Shown: piece by piece, positions 1-7,726 of the stretch
How positions within the stretch are numbered: the stretch's first letter is position 1
Layout of the letters: every line of letters begins with the position of its first letter
From: Mitsuaria sp. WAJ17
GTDB taxonomy: Bacteria > Pseudomonadota > Gammaproteobacteria > Burkholderiales > Burkholderiaceae_C
Assembly: GCF_014174515.1 (NCBI RefSeq)
Contig: NZ_JACJUG010000032.1
Coordinates: 1 to 48,731, forward strand
Reading direction: 5' to 3'
DNA length: 48,731 bases
Notes under the pieces: generated by a model
Databases searched by the model: none
What the model was told of the DNA's origin: nothing
Seen by the model: the letters and a program-made list of their open reading frames with translations, nothing else
Position numbers and translations under genes: made by a program

Positions 1-182
1 AGGTCGTGAACGACATCCACGGGCAGGGCGTGACCATCCTGCTGGTCGAGCAGAACGCGAGCCGCGCACTGGCCGCAGCCAACCGCGGCTACGTGATGGA
101 GAGCGGCCTGATCACCATGACCGGCGCGGGCAAGGACCTGCTCAGCGATCCCAAGGTGCGGGCGGCCTATCTCGGCGAGTGA
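1..182 (+). CDS. livF: Branched-chain amino acid ABC transporter ATP-binding protein, C-terminal fragment
   Basis: The reading frame entering at base 3 encodes the last 59 residues of an ABC ATPase and stops at 180-182. The fragment holds the region after Walker B: GVTILLVEQNASRAL carries the H-loop segment, where LivF proteins typically read VEQN, followed by the strand YVMESGLI and the end DPKVRAAYLGE, which closely matches LivF. LivF is one of two cytoplasmic ATPases that power uptake of leucine, isoleucine and valine by the LivHMGF complex. The rest of the gene and presumably the other transporter genes lie left of the window. A strong terminator follows directly. The neighbouring leucine-type dehydrogenase on the other strand fits a branched-chain amino acid theme. 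Confidence 0.88.
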   Translation, partial: VVNDIHGQGVTILLVEQNASRALAAANRGYVMESGLITMTGAGKDLLSDPKVRAAYLGE

Positions 183-201
183 TCGCCAGGCGCACCAGAA
201 G

Positions 202-226
202 AAAAGCGGCCCGAGGGCCGCTTTTT
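202..226. terminator. Rho-independent terminator between livF and the dehydrogenase gene
   Basis: The 7-bp stem AGCGGCC/GGCCGCT (205-211 and 216-222) closes a CGAG loop and is followed by five T on the plus strand; a run of A precedes it, so it can also work on the minus strand. It sits 20 bases after the livF stop and 18 bases before the stop of the convergent dehydrogenase gene, where a bidirectional terminator is expected. Confidence 0.85.
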
Positions 227-243
227 CATGGGGCTTGGAGCGC

Positions 244-1338
244 TCAGACGGGCTTCACGAGCTTGGAACGGGCCCAGGCATCGGCCTCACGGCCCGGGGT
301 GTTGCCCGAGACCTGGATGCGTTCCAGCAGTTCGGCCACGCGGCCGCGGATCTCGCTGACCTCGGCCATCACCTTGGACTCTTCGCCCTCATTGCGGAAC
401 TCGCGGGCCACGCTGACGATGCCGCCGGCGTTGACCAGGTAGTCCGGCAGGTAGGTGATGCCGCGGGCCTGCAGCGCATCGCCATCGGCCACGGTGGCCA
501 GCTGGTTGTTGGCGGCGCCGGCGATCAGCTTGGCCTGGATGGCGGGGATGCTCTGGGCATTCAGCACGGCACCCAGGGCGCAAGGCGCCAGCACGTCGGC
601 CTGGACCGACAGGATCTCACCGACGCTCACGGCGCGGGCGTTCAGCTCGGCCTGGGCACGGGCGACCTTGTCGGCGTTGACGTCAGCCACCACCAGCTTT
701 GCGCCGGCCTTGTGCAGGAACTCGGCCAGGTGCCAGCCCACGGCGCCCAGGCCCTGCAGGGCCACGGTCACGCCGTCGAGCGAGCTGCGGCCCAGCACGC
801 GCTTCACGCCTTCGTCGATGGAGACGAACACGCCCCAGGCGGTCTTGGGGCTGGGGTCGCCACCGAAGGCGCCTTCGCGCGGGATGCCGCTGACGAACTG
901 CGTGTGCTGCTGCACCACGCGCATGTCGGCCGTGGTGGTGCCCACGTCTTCAGCGGTGATGTAGGCGCCGTTGAGCGAGGCCACCGCGCGGCCGAAGGCG
1001 GCGAAGAGGGCGGGGCGGTCGAAGTCGCCGGCCGGCTTGATGATCACGGCCTTGCCGCCGCCGAAGGGCAGGTTGGCCAGGGCGTTCTTGAGGCTCATGC
1101 CTTGCGACAGGCGCAGCGCGTCGTTCAGGGCGGCCAGCTCGTTGTCGTAGGTCCAGAAACGGCAGCCGCCGAAGGCGGGGCCGCGGGCGGTGCTGTGCAC
1201 GGCCAGGATGGTCTTCAGACCGGTCTGCTCGTCGGTGGCGAAGAGCACGCGCTCATGGGCGGGCTGCTCGGGCAGGCCGAAGAGGGAGGAGGGAATGGAG
1301 GCCGGCGATTCGGTCAGGGCGCGGACGAGGTCAGACAT
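244..1338 (-). CDS. Leucine dehydrogenase-like amino acid dehydrogenase (Glu/Leu/Phe/Val dehydrogenase family)
   Basis: This 364-residue protein has the length of leucine/phenylalanine/valine dehydrogenases, which oxidatively deaminate amino acids to 2-oxo acids with NAD+ in the cytoplasm. The N-terminal domain shows HSTARGPAFGGCR (about 48-60), the lysine in MSLKNA (K84) and the glycine-rich PFGGGKA with K96; these match the paired active-site lysines of leucine dehydrogenase. The dinucleotide fold follows at about 195-210 (LQGLGAVGWHLAE), and GAANNQLA precedes the C-terminal part. I chose the ATG at 1336-1338 because upstream codons in the open frame do not resemble the family. It lies next to livF, which argues for branched-chain substrates; phenylalanine cannot be excluded. 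A possible -10 hexamer TACACT (minus strand, 1452-1457) and a palindrome at 1512-1526 lie upstream. Confidence 0.9.
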   Translation of the reverse strand: MSDLVRALTESPASIPSSLFGLPEQPAHERVLFATDEQTGLKTILAVHSTARGPAFGGCRFWTYDNELAALNDALRLSQGMSLKNALANLPFGGGKAVIIKPAGDFDRPALFAAFGRAVASLNGAYITAEDVGTTTADMRVVQQHTQFVSGIPREGAFGGDPSPKTAWGVFVSIDEGVKRVLGRSSLDGVTVALQGLGAVGWHLAEFLHKAGAKLVVADVNADKVARAQAELNARAVSVGEILSVQADVLAPCALGAVLNAQSIPAIQAKLIAGAANNQLATVADGDALQARGITYLPDYLVNAGGIVSVAREFRNEGEESKVMAEVSEIRGRVAELLERIQVSGNTPGREADAWARSKLVKPV

Positions 1339-1511
1339 GGCGTGCTTGCACTTGTGATGCGAGAAATGAAAGGCGCCCCACCTGTCTGGATCAGCCCAGT
1401 CCAGGCGCAACGGCGCCGACGGAGCGCGGCTCGTGACCGCGCTGGGCCGAGAGTGTAGGGGGGATGGGCGCCCCGCGCCTTCGTCAACGCACAAGCATTC
1501 GGCATGCCGTG

Positions 1512-1526
1512 ATGCATGGCATGCAT
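1512..1526. promoter_or_regulatory. Perfect 15-base palindrome, possible operator
   Basis: ATGCATG-G-CATGCAT reads the same on both strands about its central G, and GGCATGC occurs again at 1501-1507. It lies between the dehydrogenase gene and the 2OG-Fe dioxygenase gene, about 175-190 bases upstream of the dehydrogenase start. An Lrp/AsnC-type or other dimeric regulator site is possible, but only the symmetry is seen. Confidence 0.3.
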
Positions 1527-1553
1527 CCCCTGGCAGGGCGCCAGGGGGTGCGA

Positions 1554-2288
1554 TCAGGCCGGATCCTGGAAGCTGCCGCGGCGCAGGGTCACGACCAGGG
1601 TGTCGCGGTGGCCATGCTCGGCCGCGGGCTGGATGGGCGTGGTCTCGTGGATCACGCGCTCGTCGTCCAGCAGCAGCAGGGTCCAGGGCTCCTGCAGGGT
1701 GAAACGCTCGCCGCGCGGGCCATTGGCCTCGAAGACGCGGGACTCGCCACCCTTGATGCCCACGCGACTGACGAGGAACACCGCCACCAGGTCCACGCCG
1801 TCGCGGTGCGCGCCCTCGGGGGTGGGGCGGCCGATGCCGTCGGTGGTGTCGATGCGGAACTGGTGCGTCTCGATGAACCAGGGCTGCGCGCCCTTCAGCG
1901 CATCGGCCGCGCGCGCCAGACGCAGAAGCAGGGCCTGCCAGGCGGGCAGGGCAGCCAGGGCCGGCTGCACGGGCTCGAACCAGCGCTCCAGGCCGCCGTG
2001 CAGGGCGTTGTAGTCAAGGGGCTGCCAGTGGGCGCGGTGGGCCTGCTGGCTCAGCCGGCCACCCTCGGCGACGAAGCTGCCATGGCGGCGGAAACGGTAG
2101 CGGCCGCCGTCGCGCAGATGGGTGTCGGGCGGCAGGTCTTCCCAGAAGGGGGACAGGGTGTGCAGGTCTTCGGGGCGCAGGCCGACCCAGTGGCAGAGGC
2201 TCTCGGGCGCGATGACGGCCGAGCCCAGCTCGCGCAGCCTGCCTTCGAACTGAGTGGCGCTGGTGTAGGGCGGCGGGAAGTGCTTCAT
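1554..2288 (-). CDS. 2-oxoglutarate/Fe(II)-dependent dioxygenase of the amino-acid hydroxylase type (2OG-Fe_Oxy_2 family)
   Basis: This 244-residue protein resembles the family that includes bacterial isoleucine, leucine and methionine hydroxylases (about 240 residues, Pfam 2OG-Fe_Oxy_2). These cytoplasmic enzymes hydroxylate a free amino acid while converting 2-oxoglutarate to succinate and CO2. The metal-binding HxD is in GAHRDGVDLVAVF (about 157-169), the distal histidine in RVIHETTPI (about 218-226), and an arginine near the end (HRDTLVVTLRRG) could bind 2-oxoglutarate. The FRID..DG..RPTPEGAH stretch is also typical. The ATG at 2286-2288 begins MKHFPPP; the long open frame upstream is a shadow of the next gene. 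It lies 215 bases upstream of the leucine-type dehydrogenase on the same strand, which hints at a free aliphatic amino acid as substrate. The substrate is not determined by the sequence. Confidence 0.8.
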   Translation of the reverse strand: MKHFPPPYTSATQFEGRLRELGSAVIAPESLCHWVGLRPEDLHTLSPFWEDLPPDTHLRDGGRYRFRRHGSFVAEGGRLSQQAHRAHWQPLDYNALHGGLERWFEPVQPALAALPAWQALLLRLARAADALKGAQPWFIETHQFRIDTTDGIGRPTPEGAHRDGVDLVAVFLVSRVGIKGGESRVFEANGPRGERFTLQEPWTLLLLDDERVIHETTPIQPAAEHGHRDTLVVTLRRGSFQDPA

Positions 2289-2353
2289 GGGGGCAAGTAT
2301 GAGGCTGTCACGCGCTGCGCCCGGGCTGGGCGGGCGCAGAGCGTGCGCGGCAC

Positions 2354-3391
2354 TCAGCCGCCGTGCTTGTCGGCTTCGGAGGTGAAGGCGTCGGCGTAGA
2401 ACTCGTCCTTGGGCAGGCCGCCCTGGGCGGAAAAGTCGCGCTGGGCGCTCTCCACCATGATGGGGGCGCCGCAGGCATAGACCTGGAAGCCGCTGAGGTC
2501 CGGCAGGTCGGCCAGCACGGCCTGGTGGACGAATCCGGTGCGGCCGGTCCAGGCGTCCTCGGGCTTGGGCTCGGACAGCACGGGGATGTAGCGCAGGGTG
2601 GGATTCTCCGCGGCGGCCTGCGCGGCCCAATCGTGCAGATAGAGGTCCGACTTGCTGCGGCAGCCCCAGTAGAGGTGCACCGGCCGCGTCAGGCCCAGGT
2701 GCTGGATGCGCTCCAGGATGGCCTTGATGGGCGCGAAGCCGGTGCCGCTGGCCAGCAGGACGATGGGCTTGTCGCTGTCCTCGCGCAGGAAGAAGCTGCC
2801 GAAGGGGCCTTCCATGCGCAGGATGTCCTTCTCCTTCAGCGCGCCGAAGACGTGGTCGGTGAACTTGCCGCCGGGCATGTGGCGGATGTGAAGCTCGACG
2901 GCGGCCGGCGTGCCGAGGTTGTGGGGCGCATTGGCCATGGAGTAGCTGCGGCGGGCACCGTCGCGCAGGATGAATTCCACGTACTGGCCTGCGTGGAACT
3001 GGAAGTTCTGGTTGGCCGCCAGCTGCATGCGGATCACGGCCACATCGGGGGCGGGTTTGTCGATGCTGATCACGCGGCTGGGCAGCTTCAGCACGGGGAA
3101 CTCACCGGCACCCGGCACGGTGCGGGCTTCCAGCACGCAGTCGGTCTGGGGCGTGGCACAGCAGGTCAGGACCATGCCTTGCGCTTCCTCCTCGGCACTC
3201 AGGGCCTTGCTCTGGTGCGCGCCATGGATCACCCGGCCTTCCAGCAGCTTGCTCTTGCAGGACCCGCAGGCCCCGTCCTTGCAGCCATAGGGCAGGCCGA
3301 TGCCCTGGCGGATGGCCGCGCCGAGCAGGGTTTCATCGCGTTCGACGGCAAATTCGCGGCCGCTGGGCTGGACGGTGATCTGGAAGTTCAT
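2354..3391 (-). CDS. Plant-type ferredoxin-FAD-NAD(P)H reductase (annotated in relatives as CDP-6-deoxy-delta-3,4-glucoseen reductase)
   Basis: The 345-residue protein joins an N-terminal [2Fe-2S] ferredoxin domain to a ferredoxin-NADP reductase module. The cluster ligands are three cysteines in PYGCKDGACGSCKSK (about 35-49) plus one in VLTCCATP (about 73-80). The FAD site is RSYSMAN (about 145-151), preceded by HAGQYVEF. The nucleotide-binding part has LLASGTGFAPIKAIL (about 210-224) and YACGAP (about 310-315). Such proteins move electrons from NAD(P)H through FAD to the iron-sulfur cluster and on to a partner enzyme. The sugar-reductase name is conventional; no deoxysugar genes are visible, so the partner is unknown. 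The start at 3389-3391 gives a standard ferredoxin N-terminus. The upstream open frame is ignored. Confidence 0.85.
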   Translation of the reverse strand: MNFQITVQPSGREFAVERDETLLGAAIRQGIGLPYGCKDGACGSCKSKLLEGRVIHGAHQSKALSAEEEAQGMVLTCCATPQTDCVLEARTVPGAGEFPVLKLPSRVISIDKPAPDVAVIRMQLAANQNFQFHAGQYVEFILRDGARRSYSMANAPHNLGTPAAVELHIRHMPGGKFTDHVFGALKEKDILRMEGPFGSFFLREDSDKPIVLLASGTGFAPIKAILERIQHLGLTRPVHLYWGCRSKSDLYLHDWAAQAAAENPTLRYIPVLSEPKPEDAWTGRTGFVHQAVLADLPDLSGFQVYACGAPIMVESAQRDFSAQGGLPKDEFYADAFTSEADKHGG

Positions 3392-3471
3392 GGTGAGAGG
3401 GGCTGGACGATAAAGCGGCCCGCTTCCCGGCGAGGCCCCTGTGCGAGTCATGGGCATCGACGGACGGGCCG

Positions 3472-3477
3472 TACACT
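3472..3477 (+). promoter_or_regulatory. Candidate -10 element for the SDR-like gene
   Basis: TACACT lies 76 bases before the start codon in the divergent spacer between the reductase and the SDR-like gene. No good -35 hexamer is visible at the usual spacing, so the call is tentative. Confidence 0.25.
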
Positions 3478-3553
3478 GGGTCGATATTTTGCCTGAGCAG
3501 GGCGGGGCGCCGTCAGCCTGTCCTTTCGGGCCTGGCCATCCTGCACTTCGTCC

Positions 3554-4477
3554 ATGTCCATGCGCTCCCGGTCCCCCAACCCCGAAGTCCGACATGCTGC
3601 CGCCCGGCCGCGCCTGCTGATCGTCGGCTGTGGTGACGTCGGCATGCGCGTGCTGCGCAGCCTGCCGGCGGGCTGGCAGATCTATGCGCTGACTTCCTCG
3701 CCGTCACGGCACCCGGCCTTGCGTGCGGCCGGTGCCATTCCCTTGTCGGGCAACCTGGACGATGCCCGCTCCCTGCGCCGCCTGGCCGGTCTGGCCACCC
3801 ATGTGCTGCATCTGGCGCCTCCGCCGGCCAGCGGTGCGCAGGATCTGCGGACCCGCCGCCTGCTGCTGTCCTTGCGCCGGGCGGTGGCGCCGCGGGTGCT
3901 GGTCTATGCCAGCACCACGGGCGTGTATGGCGATGCGCAGGGCGCCTGGCTCGATGAGACCGCGCCCCTGCAACCGCGCTCGGACCGGGCACGCCGCCGG
4001 GTCGATGCCGAGCGGGCCTTGCGCGTCTTCGGGCGCGAGACGGGGACGCAGGTGAGCGTGCTGCGCGTGCCGGGCATCTATGCCTGGGACCGGGAGGGCG
4101 GGCATCCGCGCGAGCGCCTGGCGCGTGGCACGCCGGTGCTGGAGGCGGCGGACGATGTCTACACCAATCACATCCACGCTGACGACCTGGCGCGGGTCTG
4201 CGTGCGGGCGCTGCTGAGGGCGCCGGTGGGGCGCTGCTTCAATGTCTGCGACGACAGCCAGCTGCGCATGGGGGACTACTTCGACCTCGCCGCCGATCTC
4301 TGCGGCCTGCCCAGGCCGCCGCGCATCAGCCGCGAACAGGCCCGCCTGCAGATGTCTCCCATGCAGCTGAGCTTCATGGCTGAGTCGCGCCGGCTGCGCA
4401 ACGATCGGATGAAGCGCGAGCTGGGCCTGATGCTGCGTTTTGCGGACGTGCGCGAGGGCCTGCTGGCGGGGCGCTGA
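3554..4477 (+). CDS. SDR-family NAD-dependent epimerase/dehydratase-like protein (YeeZ-like)
   Basis: This 307-residue protein starts with a Rossmann fold: RLLIVGCGDVGMRVL (about 20-34) carries GxGxxG. The chain continues with a short-chain dehydrogenase pattern: VYASTTGVYGD (about 118-128) contains the Ser/Thr and Tyr typical of extended SDRs, although the Lys expected four residues after Tyr is not present as YxxxK (YGDAQ here). LRVPGIYA (about 177-184) and NHIHADDLARVC (about 205-216) match nucleotide-sugar epimerase-type proteins. Relatives are E. coli YeeZ and similar proteins whose substrates are unknown. Without the lysine the reaction may differ or be absent. ATGs at 3554 and 3560 are both possible starts; neither has a strong ribosome-binding site. 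It is convergent with the rhomboid gene. Confidence 0.75.
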   Translation: MSMRSRSPNPEVRHAAARPRLLIVGCGDVGMRVLRSLPAGWQIYALTSSPSRHPALRAAGAIPLSGNLDDARSLRRLAGLATHVLHLAPPPASGAQDLRTRRLLLSLRRAVAPRVLVYASTTGVYGDAQGAWLDETAPLQPRSDRARRRVDAERALRVFGRETGTQVSVLRVPGIYAWDREGGHPRERLARGTPVLEAADDVYTNHIHADDLARVCVRALLRAPVGRCFNVCDDSQLRMGDYFDLAADLCGLPRPPRISREQARLQMSPMQLSFMAESRRLRNDRMKRELGLMLRFADVREGLLAGR

Positions 4478-4502
4478 GGCGTCGAGGCCCTCGGGTCAGG
4501 GC

Positions 4503-5081
4503 TCAGCGGCGGCCGCCGCTGCGCCAGTTCCGGATCAGCAGCCAGGCGCCGATCATGCCCCCCAGGTGGGCGAAGTGGGCGACGCCGCTGGCGCCGCTGA
4601 GGCCCATCAGCAGTTCCAGCGCACCGAAGAGAGCCACGAAGACCTTGGCCTTCATGGGGATGGGCGGGAACAGGGGCATGATGACCCGGTCCGGGAAGAG
4701 CATGCCGAAGCCTAGCAGCAGGCCGAACAGCGCACCGGAGGCGCCTACCGTCGGCGCATAGGAGCCGATGGCAAAGGTGAACAGCAGCTGCATGGCCGCG
4801 GCGCTGAGCGTGGAGGCCACCAGCAGCTGCAGGTAGCGGCGCTGCCCGAAGACCATCTCCAGCTCTGAGCCGAACATCCACAGCCCCAGCATGTTGAAGA
4901 ACAGGTGCATGGGGTCGGCGTGCAGGAAGGCGTAGCTCACCATCTGCCAGGGCAGGAAGTTGCCACTGCTCAGAGGCCATAGCGCCAGCCAGGGCTTCCA
5001 TTCTGGCACCAGGATGAACAGGCAGAAGAAGCCCACGCAAGCCAGCATGAAGGCTTTGGTGACGGGCGGCAGTTGGGGCAT
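4503..5081 (-). CDS. Rhomboid-family intramembrane serine protease
   Basis: The 192-residue protein has about six hydrophobic segments and the rhomboid active site. The catalytic serine is S115 in TVGASGALFG and the catalytic histidine H172 in HFAHLGGMIGAW; N63 in HLFFNMLGLW is the usual asparagine of the oxyanion region. It would sit in the inner membrane and cleave single-pass membrane proteins near their helices. At this size it is the minimal six-helix bacterial form without extra cytosolic domains. The ATG at 5079-5081 was chosen because it starts just before the first membrane segment; upstream codons run towards the tRNA gene. A near-copy of the dispersed GGCAAGACCTGACCCC motif lies 4-18 bases upstream of the start, in the leader. 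The substrate cannot be told. Confidence 0.9.
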   Translation of the reverse strand: MPQLPPVTKAFMLACVGFFCLFILVPEWKPWLALWPLSSGNFLPWQMVSYAFLHADPMHLFFNMLGLWMFGSELEMVFGQRRYLQLLVASTLSAAAMQLLFTFAIGSYAPTVGASGALFGLLLGFGMLFPDRVIMPLFPPIPMKAKVFVALFGALELLMGLSGASGVAHFAHLGGMIGAWLLIRNWRSGGRR

Positions 5082-5255
5082 GGCGGTGTCAGGTCTTGCG
5101 CAGAGAAGGGGCGCGGCGGCTGCCGGCCCGGAACGCCCGAAGTGTATGCGGCGATGGCGGCGATGCGTTCGGCCACGCATCTGGGTCGTACGCCGGAAAT
5201 GAAAAAACCACCTTGCGGTGGTTTTCTTCGCGATCAGCAACCAATGCATATTTCG

Positions 5256-5340
5256 TGGTGCCCGGAGTCGGACTCGAACCGACACGCCTTGCGGCGGGGG
5301 ATTTTGAGTCCCCTGCGTCTACCGATTTCGCCATCCGGGC
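5256..5340 (-). tRNA. tRNA-Leu, anticodon CAA
   Basis: Read on the minus strand, the 85-base gene starts GCCCGGATGGCGAAATCGG and ends in CTCCGGGCACCA, so the acceptor stem GCCCGGA/TCCGGGC pairs fully and CCA is encoded. The anticodon stem GGGGA/TCCCC closes the loop CTCAAAA, giving anticodon CAA for the codon TTG. A class II long variable arm (GCCGCAAGGC region) supports leucine, and GGTTCGAGTCC is the T arm. A CATAAT hexamer on the minus strand at 5367-5372 is a possible -10 element. Confidence 0.97.
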
Positions 5341-5513
5341 AATACGGCGCTGTATGCGAGGGGCGCATTATGACATGACTTTGCCGGTGAATCCGGCGCG
5401 GCGGTGCGGCAAGATCTGACCCCCGCGGCTGTAGATGCCGGGGCCACCGCGCTTGAGGCGGCTCAATGCCCCGCGCCTGCGCAGGGCGGGCGCCCTGGTG
5501 GACAATCGCCGCC

Positions 5514-6425
5514 ATGAGCACAAAACAGTACCCGAGTCTGGAGGACGTGATCGGCAATACGCCGCTGGTGCGTCTGCAACGCATCCTGGGGCCGGAGCTG
5601 GCTGCCCGCGGCAATGTGCTGCTGGGCAAGCTGGAGGGCAACAACCCGGCCGGCTCGGTCAAGGATCGCCCCGCCATCAGCATGATCCGCCGGGCCGAGG
5701 AACGGGGCGAGATCAAGCCCGGCGACACCCTCATCGAGGCCACCTCGGGCAATACGGGCATCGCCCTGGCCATGGCTGCCGCCATGCGCGGCTACCGCAT
5801 GGTGCTGATCATGCCGGAGGACCTCTCCATCGAACGCGCCCAGACCATGAAGGCCTTTGGCGCCGAACTCATCCTCACCCCCCGCTCCGGCGGCATGGAA
5901 TACGCCCGGGACCTGGCCGAGCAGATGCAGCGCGATGGCCGTGGCCGTGTGCTGGACCAGTTCGCCAACGAGGACAACGCCCGCATCCACTACGAGACCA
6001 CGGGCCCTGAAATCTGGCGCGACACCGGCGGCGAGATCACCCATTTCGTCAGCGCCATGGGCACGACCGGTACCATCACCGGCACCTCGCGCTTCCTGAA
6101 GGAGAAGAACCCGGCCGTGCGCATCGTCGGCGCCCAGCCGGCCGAAGGCTCGCGCATCCCCGGCATCCGCAAATGGCCCGAGGCGTACATGCCCAGGATC
6201 TATCGCCCCGAGCAGGTGGACGAGCTGGTGCAGGTCAGCCAGAGCGATGCCGAGGACATGGCTCGCCGCCTGGCCCGCGAGGAAGGGCTCTTCGCCGGCA
6301 TCTCTGCGGCCGGTGCCTGCTGGGTGGCCCTGCAGCTGGCCCGTACGCTCAGCAACGCGACCCTGGTTTTCGTGGTCTGCGATCGGGGTGATCGATACCT
6401 GTCCACCGGCGTCTTCCCTGCCTAG
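5514..6425 (+). CDS. cysM: Cysteine synthase B (O-acetylserine sulfhydrylase)
   Basis: This 303-residue PLP enzyme makes cysteine from O-acetylserine and sulfide (CysM types also accept thiosulfate). The PLP lysine is K50 in NNPAGSVKDRPA; the phosphate and substrate loops are EATSGNTGIA (about 75-84) and SAMGTTGTITG (about 177-187). The ending VVCDRGDRYLSTGVF is typical of CysM rather than CysK, as is the length near 303 residues. ATG 5514 begins MSTKQYPSLEDVIGNTPLVRL, the family's normal N-terminus. A GACAAT hexamer (5501-5506) ends only seven bases before the ATG, so the mRNA may be leaderless. The neighbour tusA, 25 bases downstream, handles sulfur transfer, so the two may form a sulfur-metabolism pair. 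Confidence 0.95.
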   Translation: MSTKQYPSLEDVIGNTPLVRLQRILGPELAARGNVLLGKLEGNNPAGSVKDRPAISMIRRAEERGEIKPGDTLIEATSGNTGIALAMAAAMRGYRMVLIMPEDLSIERAQTMKAFGAELILTPRSGGMEYARDLAEQMQRDGRGRVLDQFANEDNARIHYETTGPEIWRDTGGEITHFVSAMGTTGTITGTSRFLKEKNPAVRIVGAQPAEGSRIPGIRKWPEAYMPRIYRPEQVDELVQVSQSDAEDMARRLAREEGLFAGISAAGACWVALQLARTLSNATLVFVVCDRGDRYLSTGVFPA

Positions 6426-6450
6426 AATCCCTTCCAGGAAAGAGACGCAC

Positions 6451-6678
6451 ATGGACATCCACAAGGAACTCGACACCCGCGGCCTGCACTGCCCCCTGCC
6501 CATCCTCAAGGCCAAGAAGGCCCTGGCGGAGATGCAGAGCGGTCAGCTGCTGAAGGTGGTGGCCACGGACCCGGGCTCCACCCGTGACTTTCAGGCCTTC
6601 GCCCGCCAGACCGGCAACGAGCTGGTGGCCCAGAGCCAGTCCGGCGAGGAGTTCGTCCACGTGCTGAAGCGCCGCTGA
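6451..6678 (+). CDS. tusA: TusA-family sulfur carrier protein
   Basis: The 75-residue protein has the TusA/SirA core: RGLHCPLPILKAKKAL (about 10-25) with the reactive C14 in the CPxP motif that carries persulfide sulfur. It ends with the usual hydrophobic strands (EEFVHVLKRR). TusA proteins relay sulfur from cysteine desulfurases to tRNA thiolation or other acceptors in the cytoplasm. The SD-like CCAGGAAAGAG lies 6-16 bases before ATG 6451. It follows cysM by 25 bases and is probably cotranscribed with it; a strong terminator follows. Which desulfurase or acceptor it serves cannot be told, because TusA paralogues with different partners exist. Confidence 0.9.
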   Translation: MDIHKELDTRGLHCPLPILKAKKALAEMQSGQLLKVVATDPGSTRDFQAFARQTGNELVAQSQSGEEFVHVLKRR

Positions 6679-6706
6679 GCTTCTTCGGCCCGCTGCCTGA
6701 AGCGAA

Positions 6707-6747
6707 AAGGCCTGCCGACTCCCAGTGAGTCCGCAGGCCTTCTTCTT
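6707..6747. terminator. Bidirectional Rho-independent terminator between tusA and galU
   Basis: AAGGCCTGC-C-GACTC (6707-6721) pairs with GAGTC-C-GCAGGCCTT (6727-6741), a 14-bp stem with one C-C mismatch and a 5-base loop. TCTTCTT follows on the plus strand and AAAA precedes, giving a T-run on the minus strand. It lies between the convergent ends of tusA and galU. Confidence 0.85.
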
Positions 6748-6767
6748 GTGCCCGAGCAGTAGGTGGC

Positions 6768-7643
6768 TCAGATGGTGAGCGACTCCAGGTACTTGCGGAA
6801 GCCGGGGCCCAGCTCCGGGTGCGCCAGCGCCAGCTCCACATTGGCCTGCAGGAAGCCTTCCTTGGAGCCGCAGTCGTAGCGCTTGCCCTCGTAGCGGTAG
6901 GCAAAGACCTTCTCGCGGCGCAGCAGCCCGGCGATGCCGTCGGTCAGCTGGATCTCGCCGCCCACGCCGCGTGGCTGGCTGGCAATCTCGTGGAAGACGC
7001 CCGGCGTGAGGATGTAGCGCCCGGCCACGCCCAGGCGCGAGGGCGCGACCTCCGGGGCCGGCTTCTCGACAATGCGCTGGATGTCCAACAGCGTCTCACT
7101 GACGGGGGCGCCGGCCACGATGCCGTAGCGGCGGGTATGCTCGGCGGGCACCTCCTGCACGGCGAGGATGGAGGCCCGCCACTCCCGGAACTGCTCGACC
7201 ATCTGCTTCAGTACGGGCTGCCCGCCTTCGGGGCCCACCATCAGGTCATCGGCCAGCAGCACGGCGAAGGGCTCGTTGCCCACCAGACGCTGGCCGCACA
7301 GCACGGCATGTCCCAGGCCCAGGGCCTGGGCCTGGCGGACGTAGATGCACTCCATGTCATCGGGCTTGACGCTGCGCACCACGTCCAGCAGCTCCTGCTT
7401 GCCGGCCTGCTCCAGGCCGACCTCCAGCTCGAAGCTCATGTCGAAGTGATCCTCGATGGGGCGCTTGTGACGGCCGGTCACAAAGATCATCTCGCGGATG
7501 CCCGCGGCATAAGCCTCTTCCACCGCATACTGGATCAAGGGTTTGTCCACGACCGGCAGCATTTCCTTGGGCTGGGCTTTTGTTGCCGGGAGAAAACGCG
7601 TGCCGAGGCCCGCAACAGGGAAAATGGCTTTATTGATTTGCAT
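6768..7643 (-). CDS. galU: UTP--glucose-1-phosphate uridylyltransferase
   Basis: The 291-residue protein makes UDP-glucose from UTP and glucose-1-phosphate, a precursor for lipopolysaccharide, capsule and trehalose synthesis. The nucleotide-binding start KAIFPVAGLGTRFLPATK (about 5-22) and MLPVVDKPLIQYAVEEA (about 29-45) are characteristic, as are FVTGRHKRPIEDHFD (about 55-69), DDLMVG (about 132-137) and IVEKP (about 192-196). Length matches bacterial GalU (about 290-300). The ATG at 7641-7643 gives the standard MQINKAIFP start. It is divergent from the hydroxyacid dehydrogenase-like gene, and ends facing tusA across a terminator. Confidence 0.96.
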   Translation of the reverse strand: MQINKAIFPVAGLGTRFLPATKAQPKEMLPVVDKPLIQYAVEEAYAAGIREMIFVTGRHKRPIEDHFDMSFELEVGLEQAGKQELLDVVRSVKPDDMECIYVRQAQALGLGHAVLCGQRLVGNEPFAVLLADDLMVGPEGGQPVLKQMVEQFREWRASILAVQEVPAEHTRRYGIVAGAPVSETLLDIQRIVEKPAPEVAPSRLGVAGRYILTPGVFHEIASQPRGVGGEIQLTDGIAGLLRREKVFAYRYEGKRYDCGSKEGFLQANVELALAHPELGPGFRKYLESLTI

Positions 7644-7726
7644 TTGGCGAGCAGCCTTGGGCAGTTTTTGTAGATTGTGGCACGGGGTGTCTGGCCTCAG
7701 CGTAAGGCCGTCGGGAACATGACAAG

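Noticed and set aside
235..1458. Long open frame antisense to the leucine-type dehydrogenase
   Set aside because: It has Gly/Ala/Gln/His-rich low-complexity composition and no motif. Such shadows are common in GC-rich DNA, whereas the other strand encodes a clear enzyme.
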